Part shown: piece after piece, positions 43,843 through 51,594 of the stretch
Layout: each line of letters starts with the position of its first letter
Position numbering within the stretch: position 1 is the first letter of the stretch
Position numbers and translations under genes: made by a program
Assembly (NCBI GenBank): GCA_037190845.1
Contig: JBBCJI010000003.1
Location: forward strand, 1 to 64,000
DNA length: 64,000 nucleotides
Reading direction: 5' to 3'
Source of the DNA: JBEBVQ01 sp037190845
GTDB taxonomy: Bacteria; Bacteroidota; Bacteroidia; Chitinophagales; Chitinophagaceae
The notes under the pieces: generated by a model
Told to the model about the DNA's origin: nothing
Databases searched by the model: none
Seen by the model: the letters and a program-made list of their open reading frames with translations, nothing else

Positions 43843-45120
43843 ATGATGCACGTGCTTATACGTCAGGCAAAGGTTTATGACCCGCAGTCCCCATTCCATA
43901 ATCAAGTGGTTGATATTTTTATTGAAGATGGCGTCATCCGCAATATCGGTCATTATCCTGATACACTTGCAGATACCGTCACCGTAATTGAGGGAAATGA
44001 GCTGTGGGTCAGTCCGGGATGGGTGGATGTGTTTGCCGATTACCGGGAGCCCGGATTTGAATATAAAGAAACCATTGCTACCGGTCTCACAGCAGCGGCA
44101 GCCGGCGGGTTCACCCGCGTGCTGATCACCCCCAATACACAGCCGGTACTCGATCAGAAATCAGCCGTACAATATGTGCTGCAACGCGCACGGGGACATG
44201 TCACCACATTACACCCGCTCGGCGCCGTATCCCGCCAGACCGAAGGCAAAGAGCTCGCAGAGATGCTGGACATGCACCACTTCGGCGCCATCGCCTTCAC
44301 CGATGGATGGAAACCCGTACAGCAGGCCAGCCTGATGCTCAAAGCCCTTGAGTATGTCAAAGCTTTTGACGGAACTATCGTACAACTACCTGCCGATATG
44401 CCCCTGAGCAGCGGCGGTCTGATGCATGAAGGCATTGTTTCCACCCGCCTCGGCATTCCCGGCATACCTGATCTGGCAGAAACGCTCATGATACACCGCG
44501 ATCTGGAGCTGCTGCGCTACACCGGTTCAAAAATCCATTTTACAGGCATCTCCGCTACCGGATCCGTAGCCATGATCCGCGCAGCAAAAGCTGAAGGATT
44601 GCAGGTTACCTGTTCCGTAACCCCCTATCACCTGGCATTAACAGACGAAGCGCTTACCAGCTACAGCAGCCTGTATAAAGTAATGCCACCGCTACGCACC
44701 GAAGCCGACCGGCAGGCGCTGATCGAAGGACTGAAAGACGGAACCATTGATTGCATCACCTCCCATCACCGGCCACAGGAATGGGATGCCAAGGCAAAAG
44801 AGTTTGAATATGCCTCCGATGGCATGAACATACAACAGATTGCATGGGCTTTGACCTGGGATGCCGTACGGGACCACATCATACCCGAAAGGCTGCTCGA
44901 CGCCATTGCCATTGCTCCCCGCAGGATATTCGGACTCGGAAAAAACACGCTGGAGCAGGGAGCACATGCGGAAATGACTATTTTTACACCTGCCGGAACC
45001 ACCGTGCTCCAACCGGAAAACAATCATTCCCTGTCCCGGAATAATCCGTTTGAAGGTAAAGCACTGAATGGCAAGGTGATAGCGACCATCCATAATTTAT
45101 CCGTACATACAAATCCATAA
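43843..45120 (+). CDS. Degenerate dihydroorotase homologue lacking metal ligands
   Basis: 425 residues; the second ATG at 43846 is also possible. The overall fold is dihydroorotase (amidohydrolase superfamily; GFTRVLITPNTQPVLDQKSA, HPLGAVSRQTEGKELAEM, YKVMPPLRTEADRQALIEGL). However, the metal-binding residues are replaced. The usual D.H.H.REPG motif is D62-V-F64-A-D66-YREPG, so both histidines are gone. VTPHHL is VTPYHL. The usual TDHAPH is TSHHRPQ, removing the catalytic Asp. It is therefore probably not an active dihydroorotase. Inactive homologues elsewhere (PyrC' of pseudomonads) scaffold aspartate transcarbamoylase; whether this one does is unknown, since no pyrB is near. Database tools will label it pyrC, but the genome should hold an active copy elsewhere. 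Confidence 0.85.
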   Translation: MMHVLIRQAKVYDPQSPFHNQVVDIFIEDGVIRNIGHYPDTLADTVTVIEGNELWVSPGWVDVFADYREPGFEYKETIATGLTAAAAGGFTRVLITPNTQPVLDQKSAVQYVLQRARGHVTTLHPLGAVSRQTEGKELAEMLDMHHFGAIAFTDGWKPVQQASLMLKALEYVKAFDGTIVQLPADMPLSSGGLMHEGIVSTRLGIPGIPDLAETLMIHRDLELLRYTGSKIHFTGISATGSVAMIRAAKAEGLQVTCSVTPYHLALTDEALTSYSSLYKVMPPLRTEADRQALIEGLKDGTIDCITSHHRPQEWDAKAKEFEYASDGMNIQQIAWALTWDAVRDHIIPERLLDAIAIAPRRIFGLGKNTLEQGAHAEMTIFTPAGTTVLQPENNHSLSRNNPFEGKALNGKVIATIHNLSVHTNP

Positions 45121-45123
45121 TCT

Positions 45124-45690
45124 ATGAGCCAGAACGAAACCAGTTCGGTAACAGAAGCGCCGGTAAAAACAGGTATACCTCTGAAATGGGGGATCCTGAC
45201 AGGGTTCATTGCCATATTGCTTACCACAATCAATTATACATTCCTGCTCAACAATTACCCGGTATTTCTCGGATTTAACTTCGTGATATTCGGCGTAACA
45301 CTTGTACTGTATGGGCTTGCCGGCATTCAGCAGCGCAAAGCGCTGGGCGGATATATCACACTCCGTCAGGCATTCAGTGTCATCTTTGTCGTGATCCTTA
45401 TTTCCTCTTTGTTTTCTACATTATATGGCATACTGTATGTCAAAGTAATTGATGTGCACGCCATCGACAAGGTAAAAGAAGGAACAATGGCATTCATGGA
45501 ACGGATGAATGCTCCGGAAGAAACCATTGACGAAGCCGTAGCCGCTTTCGAAAAAGAAGCGAAAGAAAGCACCAAACCTATGCGCCTTTTGTCTTCTTTT
45601 GCCAAACAGTTGGTCATACAAAGCATATTTGGCTTTATATGCGCCCTGATAGTGAGAAGAAAAAGACCCATTTTCCCGGAGCAAAGCTGA
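45124..45690 (+). CDS. DUF4199-family membrane protein
   Basis: 188 residues with four hydrophobic segments (WGILTGFIAILLTTINYTFL, FNFVIFGVTLVLYGLAGI, FSVIFVVILISSLFSTLYGI and a C-terminal helix LVIQSIFGFICALIV before a basic tail). The LRQAFSV segment and the helical hairpin of about 50 residues between helices 3 and 4 (DEAVAAFEKEAKEST) fit DUF4199, a Bacteroidota family of unknown function. It lies 3 bases after the dihydroorotase homologue and 3 before the glycosyltransferase, an arrangement I recognise as common in this phylum. Inner membrane; possible partner of the GT2 protein by position. Confidence 0.88.
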   Translation: MSQNETSSVTEAPVKTGIPLKWGILTGFIAILLTTINYTFLLNNYPVFLGFNFVIFGVTLVLYGLAGIQQRKALGGYITLRQAFSVIFVVILISSLFSTLYGILYVKVIDVHAIDKVKEGTMAFMERMNAPEETIDEAVAAFEKEAKESTKPMRLLSSFAKQLVIQSIFGFICALIVRRKRPIFPEQS

Positions 45691-45693
45691 TAC

Positions 45694-46641
45694 ATGCAAC
45701 CAGATATTTCCCTCGTTGTCCCCCTGTTTAATGAAGCCGAGTCGCTGCCGGAGCTGGCAGACTGGATAGACCGGGTATGCCGTGAACACTCGTATCAATA
45801 CGAGGTGATTATGATAGACGATGGCAGCACGGACGAAAGCTGGGAGGTGATCGTACAGCTTGCCGGGAAGAATGACCGTATACGGGGAATCCGGTTCCAA
45901 CGCAATTACGGCAAGAGCGCTGCTTTAAACGAAGGGTTCAGGGCAGCAACCGGCCGGATCATCATAACGATGGATGCTGATCTTCAGGACAGTCCGGATG
46001 AAATCCCGGAACTGTACAACATGATCACCACCGGCGGATTTGATCTGGTAAGCGGCTGGAAAAAGAAACGATACGACAACGCATTCACCAAGAATATTCC
46101 TTCTCATTTCTTCAACGCTGTCAACCGGGCGATCTCCGGCATTAAGCTGCACGACATGAACTGCGGACTGAAAGCCTACCGGTCTAAAGTAGTGAAAAGT
46201 ATAGAAGTATATGGTGAAATGCATCGTTTTATCCCGGTACTGGCAAAAGGCGCAGGATTCCGTAAGATCGGCGAAAAAGTAGTACAGCACCGCCCACGGA
46301 AATACGGTGTCTCCAAATTCGGCTGGGAGCGTTTTATCAATGGTTTTCTGGATTTGTTATCCATTCAGTTCGTGAGCCGTTTCGGTAAAAAACCCATGCA
46401 TTTCTTCGGTTTGCTGGGCACAATTACCTTCATGCTGGGCTTCATCATCACGGCATACATGATCATTTCCAAACTGGTAGATCCGGAATACGGCTTATCC
46501 AACCGTCCCCCGTTTTATATCGCACTGACAACAATGGTCATAGGGACCCAGTTTTTTCTCACCGGCTTTGTGGCTGAACTGGTAGTGCGCAATGCCTCCG
46601 ACCGCAATCTCTACCTGATTGAGGAGAAGGTGGGATGGTAA
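45694..46641 (+). CDS. Family 2 glycosyltransferase (polyprenyl-phosphate sugar transferase type)
   Basis: 315 residues. The GT-A domain has ISLVVPLFNEAESLPELADW, VIMIDDGSTDESW, the metal-binding D94-A-D96 in ITMDADLQDSPDEIPELY, and HDMNCGLKAYRSKV with an RPRKYGVSKFGW segment. This is the DPM1/GtrB-like pattern, in which the enzyme moves a sugar from a nucleotide donor to undecaprenyl or dolichyl phosphate. Two C-terminal membrane helices (LLGTITFMLGFIITAYMII and IALTTMVIGTQFFLTGFVAE) fit that type. It is last in the BatA-like operon. The sugar and acceptor cannot be told from the sequence. Confidence 0.92.
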   Translation: MQPDISLVVPLFNEAESLPELADWIDRVCREHSYQYEVIMIDDGSTDESWEVIVQLAGKNDRIRGIRFQRNYGKSAALNEGFRAATGRIIITMDADLQDSPDEIPELYNMITTGGFDLVSGWKKKRYDNAFTKNIPSHFFNAVNRAISGIKLHDMNCGLKAYRSKVVKSIEVYGEMHRFIPVLAKGAGFRKIGEKVVQHRPRKYGVSKFGWERFINGFLDLLSIQFVSRFGKKPMHFFGLLGTITFMLGFIITAYMIISKLVDPEYGLSNRPPFYIALTTMVIGTQFFLTGFVAELVVRNASDRNLYLIEEKVGW

Positions 46642-46651
46642 ATAGCAGATA

Positions 46652-46795
46652 GATCCCGCCCATCATAAAGGATGGTCATGGCGGGCTTGATCCGCCATCG
46701 TCTGCGGGTTACAACAGCTATTAAGAATGGCCATAGCAGGGATCATACGATGGCGGCTCGGAGGCCGCCATGACAGCTGCTATTGTAGCTGTTGT
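46652..46795. repeat. Composite palindromic intergenic element
   Basis: In the 260-base gap after the GT2 gene there are several nested inverted repeats. ATGGCGG 46678-46684 pairs with CCGCCAT 46692-46698, and ATGGCGGC 46750-46757 with GCCGCCAT 46764-46771. ACAACAGCTA 46711-46720 pairs with TAGCTGTTGT 46786-46795, and GATCCC 46652-46657 with GGGATC 46739-46744. The GC-rich hairpins stand out from the AT-rich flank. It may act as a terminator for the operon, but the complexity points to a dispersed repeat family. Confidence 0.75.
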
Positions 46796-46901
46796 GTTAA
46801 AATATTGTTGCATAACGTCAATCTCCGGCAAATACCAATGTTTTACGAATGTTAACAATTAATTTCGCGCCCTGGCATTTCTTATGTCAGGCTGATCTTA
46901 G

Positions 46902-49427
46902 ATGAAGACCTTTATTACGATTTTTTGTACGCTCCTGGCTGGTTCTTTCTTTTTTAGTTACCGGACGGCAGCCCAAATACCTCAGCCCGGAAATACTGAA
47001 ACCGGTATGCTGAGCGGACAACTGTCTGATAAAAATAATACACCGGTTGCCTACGCAACCGTAACACTCCTGCGACCAGACGGAAGTGTTGTGAACGGCA
47101 ATCTCACAGATGAAAGCGGACGTTTTGTAATTACGCCAACAGGAACCGGCACATTCAGCCTGAAGATCAGCGCCATCAGCTTTACAGAAAAGATCCTCGA
47201 AAACATCACCTTACAAACCGGATCCATGAAGACAGATCTCGGTACTATTACCCTGCAGGGATCGGCGCATCGGTTGGAAGGCGTGGAGGTAGTCAGTGAG
47301 CGGGCTGCGATGGAACTGAGCATGGACAAAAAGACTTTCAATGTAGAACGAAATATCACATCCGCCGGCGGCACAGCTACTGATGTACTACAGAATGTCC
47401 CTTCAGTTTCCGTAGACAACGACGGAAATCTGAGCCTGCGAGGTCGCTCAAATGTAACCCTGCTGATAGACGGTAAACCCGCCACGTTGCTGGGTAGCGA
47501 TGCAGCTACAGCATTGCAGTCACTGCCCGCTTCGGGTATAGAAAGCGTGGAGGTAATCACGAATCCTTCTGCAAAATATGATGCCCAGGGCATGGGCGGC
47601 ATTATCAATATCGTCACTAAAAAAGACCGGAAATTCGGATTGAACGGCACTGCATCCATTGGAGCCGGCACCCGGGACAAATATAACGGGAGCATCAACC
47701 TGAATATGCGCAATGATAAATGGAATTTCTTTCTCAACAGCAGCTTCCGGAGCAACAGGAATTATAACTACACTACCACAGAACGGCAAAACCGGTTCTA
47801 TAACGAAGCTGAAATACTGAATGACACCTTTTTCCGGACGTACGAAGACAGGATAAGACAATCCTTCGGCTCATTTACAACAGGAGGTGTAGAGTATCAA
47901 ATGAACGAACGGAACTCATTCACGCTTACAGAAAACCTGAACATACATAGCTGGGGAAACAACGGCATTGCTGATTACAGCAGGTATAGCGGCAGCGGGG
48001 CGCTTATGGCAAAACAACTCCGCGGAAGCGAATCCGGCATACTTTCCCGGTCGCTTTCTTCTTCCCTGGATTACAAACATAAATTCCTGCGTGAGAAACA
48101 AGAGCTTACAGCAAATGTCACTTATGTACTCAGCCAGACAGACCGCGAACAGGAATACATTACCAATAATTTTGACGGTAATAATAATTTGCTTTACGGA
48201 CCTATATTACAAAGCGGTCCTGGTAGTGGCGGGAACAACAGCCTGAATGCACAGGTAGATTATACTATGCCTTTCGGCGGCCCGAACGGCAAGCTTGATG
48301 CCGGCGCTAAGGCACAACTTTATTCATTTAATTCTGACAACAACCCTACTATCACATTCCCCGGCGGCACACCACAAACCGATTCTATTCTGCTGAATAA
48401 TTTTGACTACAACCAGAATGTATATGCCGCATACACCAGTTATAGCGGAGAGACCGGGAAATTTGGTTACCAGGCGGGGCTGCGTCTGGAATATGCCACC
48501 TATGAAGGTTCCACACTGGCGCTGAACGGGCAGAAATATTTCAACGATTTCCTGAACCTCTTCCCATCCCTGTTCCTGTCATATCAATTGAGTAAAAATC
48601 AGCAGGCTCAAATGAGTTATACGCGCCGTGTAAACCGGCCAAGCTTCTGGAATCTTATGCCATTCGTTGATCTCTCCGAGCCACAGGATACCAGTATCGG
48701 CAATCCAGGCCTGATCCCTGAATTTATTGACCATATAGAACTCAGCTATAACCATAAAACACCACAAGGGCATAATATACTTGTCAGCACCTATTACCAA
48801 CACACAAAAAATCTCATAGAACGTTACCGGATTTTTTACGACAACGGCACCTCGTTCCGTCAGCCGCGCAACCTGAACAGCGGTACTACGTATGGTGTAG
48901 AAGTGACCGCCCGGGCACAGATATTACCCATATGGGAAGCCACGGCCAACTTCAATTTCTTCCAGAATATCATAAACGGAAATAATATTGCCCCTCAGGT
49001 TAATAACAAAGGATTCAGTTGGTTTGGGAAAGCCAACACAAGCTTACGACTGCCCCGTCAGTTCTCCGTACAGGTCAACGGCACTTACGAAGCACCTACC
49101 ATATCGCTGCAGAACACGACTACCGCATTATGGTGGCTGGATATAGCCGTGCGGAAAAATATATACAACAACCGGGGGACAATCGTCTTTAATGTATCAG
49201 ACATCTTCAACACCCGTAAATACACACATATATTCGACATGCCGGTCTACTATCAGACCATTTACCGGGATCGTGAAACCCGCGTTGCCAACCTGACCTT
49301 CACCTGGCGGATTGGCAAATCGGAAACAAAATCCTTTAACGGCAGACGACGGGATTCTGGACGCAGCGGACAATCTGCTCCTGACAGGGACAACATCCGG
49401 CAAAGGGATGATGATGGAGGATTTTAA
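46902..49427 (+). CDS. Outer-membrane beta-barrel protein of the TonB-dependent receptor type
   Basis: 841 residues. Signal peptide (TLLAGSFFFSYRTAAQ), a carboxypeptidase-regulatory-like beta-sandwich at about 38-115 (GMLSGQLSDKNNTPVAYATV), then a TonB plug domain at about 130-235 (ATDVLQNVPSVSVDNDGNLS, LLIDGKPATLLG, IESVEVITNPSAKYDAQGMG, GIINIVTKK). A long barrel rich in aromatic beta strands of the OMP_b-brl_3 type follows. There is no SusD partner beside it, so a polysaccharide-uptake locus is not supported; related proteins take up peptides, metals or other ligands, or are uncharacterised. The last 30 residues are charged (RRRDSGRSGQSAPDRDNIRQ), an uncommon tail after the last barrel strand. 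A standalone unit with no clear promoter. Confidence 0.9.
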   Translation: MKTFITIFCTLLAGSFFFSYRTAAQIPQPGNTETGMLSGQLSDKNNTPVAYATVTLLRPDGSVVNGNLTDESGRFVITPTGTGTFSLKISAISFTEKILENITLQTGSMKTDLGTITLQGSAHRLEGVEVVSERAAMELSMDKKTFNVERNITSAGGTATDVLQNVPSVSVDNDGNLSLRGRSNVTLLIDGKPATLLGSDAATALQSLPASGIESVEVITNPSAKYDAQGMGGIINIVTKKDRKFGLNGTASIGAGTRDKYNGSINLNMRNDKWNFFLNSSFRSNRNYNYTTTERQNRFYNEAEILNDTFFRTYEDRIRQSFGSFTTGGVEYQMNERNSFTLTENLNIHSWGNNGIADYSRYSGSGALMAKQLRGSESGILSRSLSSSLDYKHKFLREKQELTANVTYVLSQTDREQEYITNNFDGNNNLLYGPILQSGPGSGGNNSLNAQVDYTMPFGGPNGKLDAGAKAQLYSFNSDNNPTITFPGGTPQTDSILLNNFDYNQNVYAAYTSYSGETGKFGYQAGLRLEYATYEGSTLALNGQKYFNDFLNLFPSLFLSYQLSKNQQAQMSYTRRVNRPSFWNLMPFVDLSEPQDTSIGNPGLIPEFIDHIELSYNHKTPQGHNILVSTYYQHTKNLIERYRIFYDNGTSFRQPRNLNSGTTYGVEVTARAQILPIWEATANFNFFQNIINGNNIAPQVNNKGFSWFGKANTSLRLPRQFSVQVNGTYEAPTISLQNTTTALWWLDIAVRKNIYNNRGTIVFNVSDIFNTRKYTHIFDMPVYYQTIYRDRETRVANLTFTWRIGKSETKSFNGRRRDSGRSGQSAPDRDNIRQRDDDGGF

Positions 49428-49522
49428 TTAGCTAATGTGATAATATGCCGATCAGCTAATGGGCTCATTAACATACATTCCCCACATTTTCATACCTTGC
49501 CATCTCAACTGACTTTCTGACC

Positions 49523-51358
49523 ATGTGTGGTATTTTCGGTGCGGTGTCTTCCGTACACACAGATACATCTGAATGGAAACACGCCACGGATACCCTTTAT
49601 CACAGGGGGCCGGATAGCGGTGGGTATTATACTTCCGACCGGAGCAATGTCTTTTTGGGACACCGCCGTCTCAGCATTATAGACCTTTCGGAAACTGCTA
49701 ACCAGCCTATGCACAGCACTGACGGGCGCTATGTCATAGTGTACAACGGAGAGGTATATAACTTCCGGACGTTACGGCAAAAATTGTCTCCATTCAATTG
49801 GAAAACCGGAAGCGATACCGAAGTGATCCTTGAGTTATTTGCCCGCTTCGGACCGGAATCATTCGGCTGGCTGAATGGCATCTTTGCTTTCTCTATTTAT
49901 GATACCGTTGAAGAAAAGATCTGGCTCTGCCGGGATCATCTCGGCATAAAGCCGCTTTTTATCAGCCGGGATAACGAACAGCTCTGCTGGGCTTCCGAGT
50001 TGAAAGCGCTGACACATAAAAAGACATTAAAGATCAACAGACAGGCCATCCCCTACTTCCTGCACCTGGGCTACATACCCGAACCGGCAACAATCTATGA
50101 AGGGATAGAGAAATTTCCTGCCGGCTATTACGGGATGCTGGAAATAAAAACAGGCAGGTGGACACAGACACCTTACTGGCAGGCATCTGACTATTACCTG
50201 ACCGATCCGGTAACGAATGAAACAACTGCGCTGCAACAATACCGGGAAACACTTTTTGCCGCTGTAGAACGACAGATGATCAGCGATGTTCCTCTTGGCA
50301 CTTTCCTGAGCGGAGGCATTGACTCCAGCCTGGTTTCTGCAGTTGCCGCACATATTAATCGGGGCAAGGTAAAAACATTCAGTATCGGATTTGAAGAAGC
50401 AGCCTTCGATGAATCGGTTTATGCACAGCAGGTTGCGGACCACCTGAAGACAGAGCATCATCTCTTCCGGGTAAAACAGGATGATATTCTTGCACTGATT
50501 CCTGAATTTATATCCGTGTATGATGAACCATTTGCCGATTCCTCTGCCTTCCCGACTATGCTGGTATCACGGCTTGCCAGACAGCATGTCACCGTAACGT
50601 TATCCGGCGACGGCGGGGATGAACTGTTTCAGGGATATGGGATGTATGCCTGGGCAAAGCGATTACACGATCCGAAGATCCGTCTGCTACGCAAGCCATT
50701 GCATTTAGTGGGTCGCTTTATGCAGGAGCGTTACCAGCGTGCCGGTGAATTATTTAATTATCCCTCCCGGGAACGCATACCGGGACATATTTTTTCTCAG
50801 GAACAATATCTATTCAGCGAACAGGAGCTTCAAAAGATATTAATCAAACCAGATTTTGACTTCATCAGATTTAACCAGCTCCCAAACAAAGGTCTTCCAC
50901 AGGAAGAACAGGCATTCTGGGATCTGGAGCATTATCTCAAAGACGATCTGCTGGTAAAAGTAGACAGGGCAAGTATGCGTTATTCACTGGAGACACGTGT
51001 ACCGTTGCTCGATAAAGAGCTGGTGCAGTTTGCGCTGAATGTGTCGCTTCCACTGAAGATCAGGGAGGGATACGGAACCAAGTACCTGATGAAAAAAACA
51101 CTGTACGACTTGGTACCCCGCAGCATCTTTGAGAGACCCAAACGCGGCTTTGCCATTCCGCTGAATAAATGGCTGAGGAGAGAGCTCAGACCGCTTGTAG
51201 AAAAATATCTGAACAAGCAAACAGTTACGGATGCCGGATGGGTACATCCGGAATATGTAACTTCACTGATACAGCAATATTCCGCAGGAAAAACCTACTT
51301 GTATAACCGTATCTGGGCATTGCTGGTGCTGCATTGGTGGTACGATGAAAACAGGTAA
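49523..51358 (+). CDS. asnB: Asparagine synthase (glutamine-hydrolysing)
   Basis: 611 residues. C2 right after the initiator Met (MCGIFGAVSS) is the glutaminase nucleophile of the class II amidotransferase domain (about 1-210; YNGEVYN, LHLGYIPEPATIYEGIEKFP). The synthetase domain has the ATP-binding motif LSGGIDSSLVSAVAA near 263 and SIGFEEAAFDESVYAQQVAD. The C-terminal part has LSGDGGDELFQGYG and LVKVDRASMRYSLETRVPLL. It makes asparagine from aspartate using glutamine nitrogen and ATP. Some similar proteins act in surface-polysaccharide amidation, but no such cluster surrounds this gene, so the housekeeping role is preferred. Confidence 0.94.
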   Translation: MCGIFGAVSSVHTDTSEWKHATDTLYHRGPDSGGYYTSDRSNVFLGHRRLSIIDLSETANQPMHSTDGRYVIVYNGEVYNFRTLRQKLSPFNWKTGSDTEVILELFARFGPESFGWLNGIFAFSIYDTVEEKIWLCRDHLGIKPLFISRDNEQLCWASELKALTHKKTLKINRQAIPYFLHLGYIPEPATIYEGIEKFPAGYYGMLEIKTGRWTQTPYWQASDYYLTDPVTNETTALQQYRETLFAAVERQMISDVPLGTFLSGGIDSSLVSAVAAHINRGKVKTFSIGFEEAAFDESVYAQQVADHLKTEHHLFRVKQDDILALIPEFISVYDEPFADSSAFPTMLVSRLARQHVTVTLSGDGGDELFQGYGMYAWAKRLHDPKIRLLRKPLHLVGRFMQERYQRAGELFNYPSRERIPGHIFSQEQYLFSEQELQKILIKPDFDFIRFNQLPNKGLPQEEQAFWDLEHYLKDDLLVKVDRASMRYSLETRVPLLDKELVQFALNVSLPLKIREGYGTKYLMKKTLYDLVPRSIFERPKRGFAIPLNKWLRRELRPLVEKYLNKQTVTDAGWVHPEYVTSLIQQYSAGKTYLYNRIWALLVLHWWYDENR

Positions 51359-51384
51359 CCGAAGCATGCACTAATATGCTTTAA

Positions 51385-51558
51385 CGAAGTCTGTACAATG
51401 AGTTGAGATCGCTGGAAGGGAAAGTATTAATAACTTGGAATAAACAAAGTACACTTCACGTAAACAGATTGCCGGCAGGTCTCTACCTTCTTACCATATA
51501 TGACACTAAAGGAATAAAAATAAAAAACAGAGAAAATTATAAAAACCAATTAAGCTGA
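51385..51558 (+). pseudogene. Remnant of a T9SS type A sorting domain
   Basis: An open frame of 57 codons with no ATG, bounded upstream by a TAA (51382-51384) and ending in TGA at 51556-51558. The translation contains LEGKVLITWNKQSTLHVN, then LPAGLYLLTIYDTKGIKI, which is the last part of a type A sorting domain (compare LPDGVYFLRITDEAG and LGKGIYLLQITDKEG in the window). Nothing before it encodes the rest of a protein; asnB ends 26 bases upstream of the frame. It looks like the 3' stump of a deleted secreted-protein gene. It lies in the 236-base gap between asnB and murF-alr. Confidence 0.65.
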
Positions 51559-51594
51559 CTACGGAGAGTATCCTGATTTGTCACATTAAACAGA

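Noticed and set aside
46902..49427. SusC of a polysaccharide-utilisation locus
   Set aside because: No SusD-like lipoprotein or glycoside hydrolase gene lies nearby, and the barrel is of the OMP_b-brl_3 type.
49427..49462. ATTAGCTAAT palindrome and repeated AGCTAATG after the TonB-type receptor gene
   Set aside because: Short and partly overlapping the stop codon; too weak to call a terminator or repeat family member.
51362..51381. AAGCAT/ATGCTT stem after asnB as a terminator
   Set aside because: Only six base pairs, AT-rich and without a T-run.
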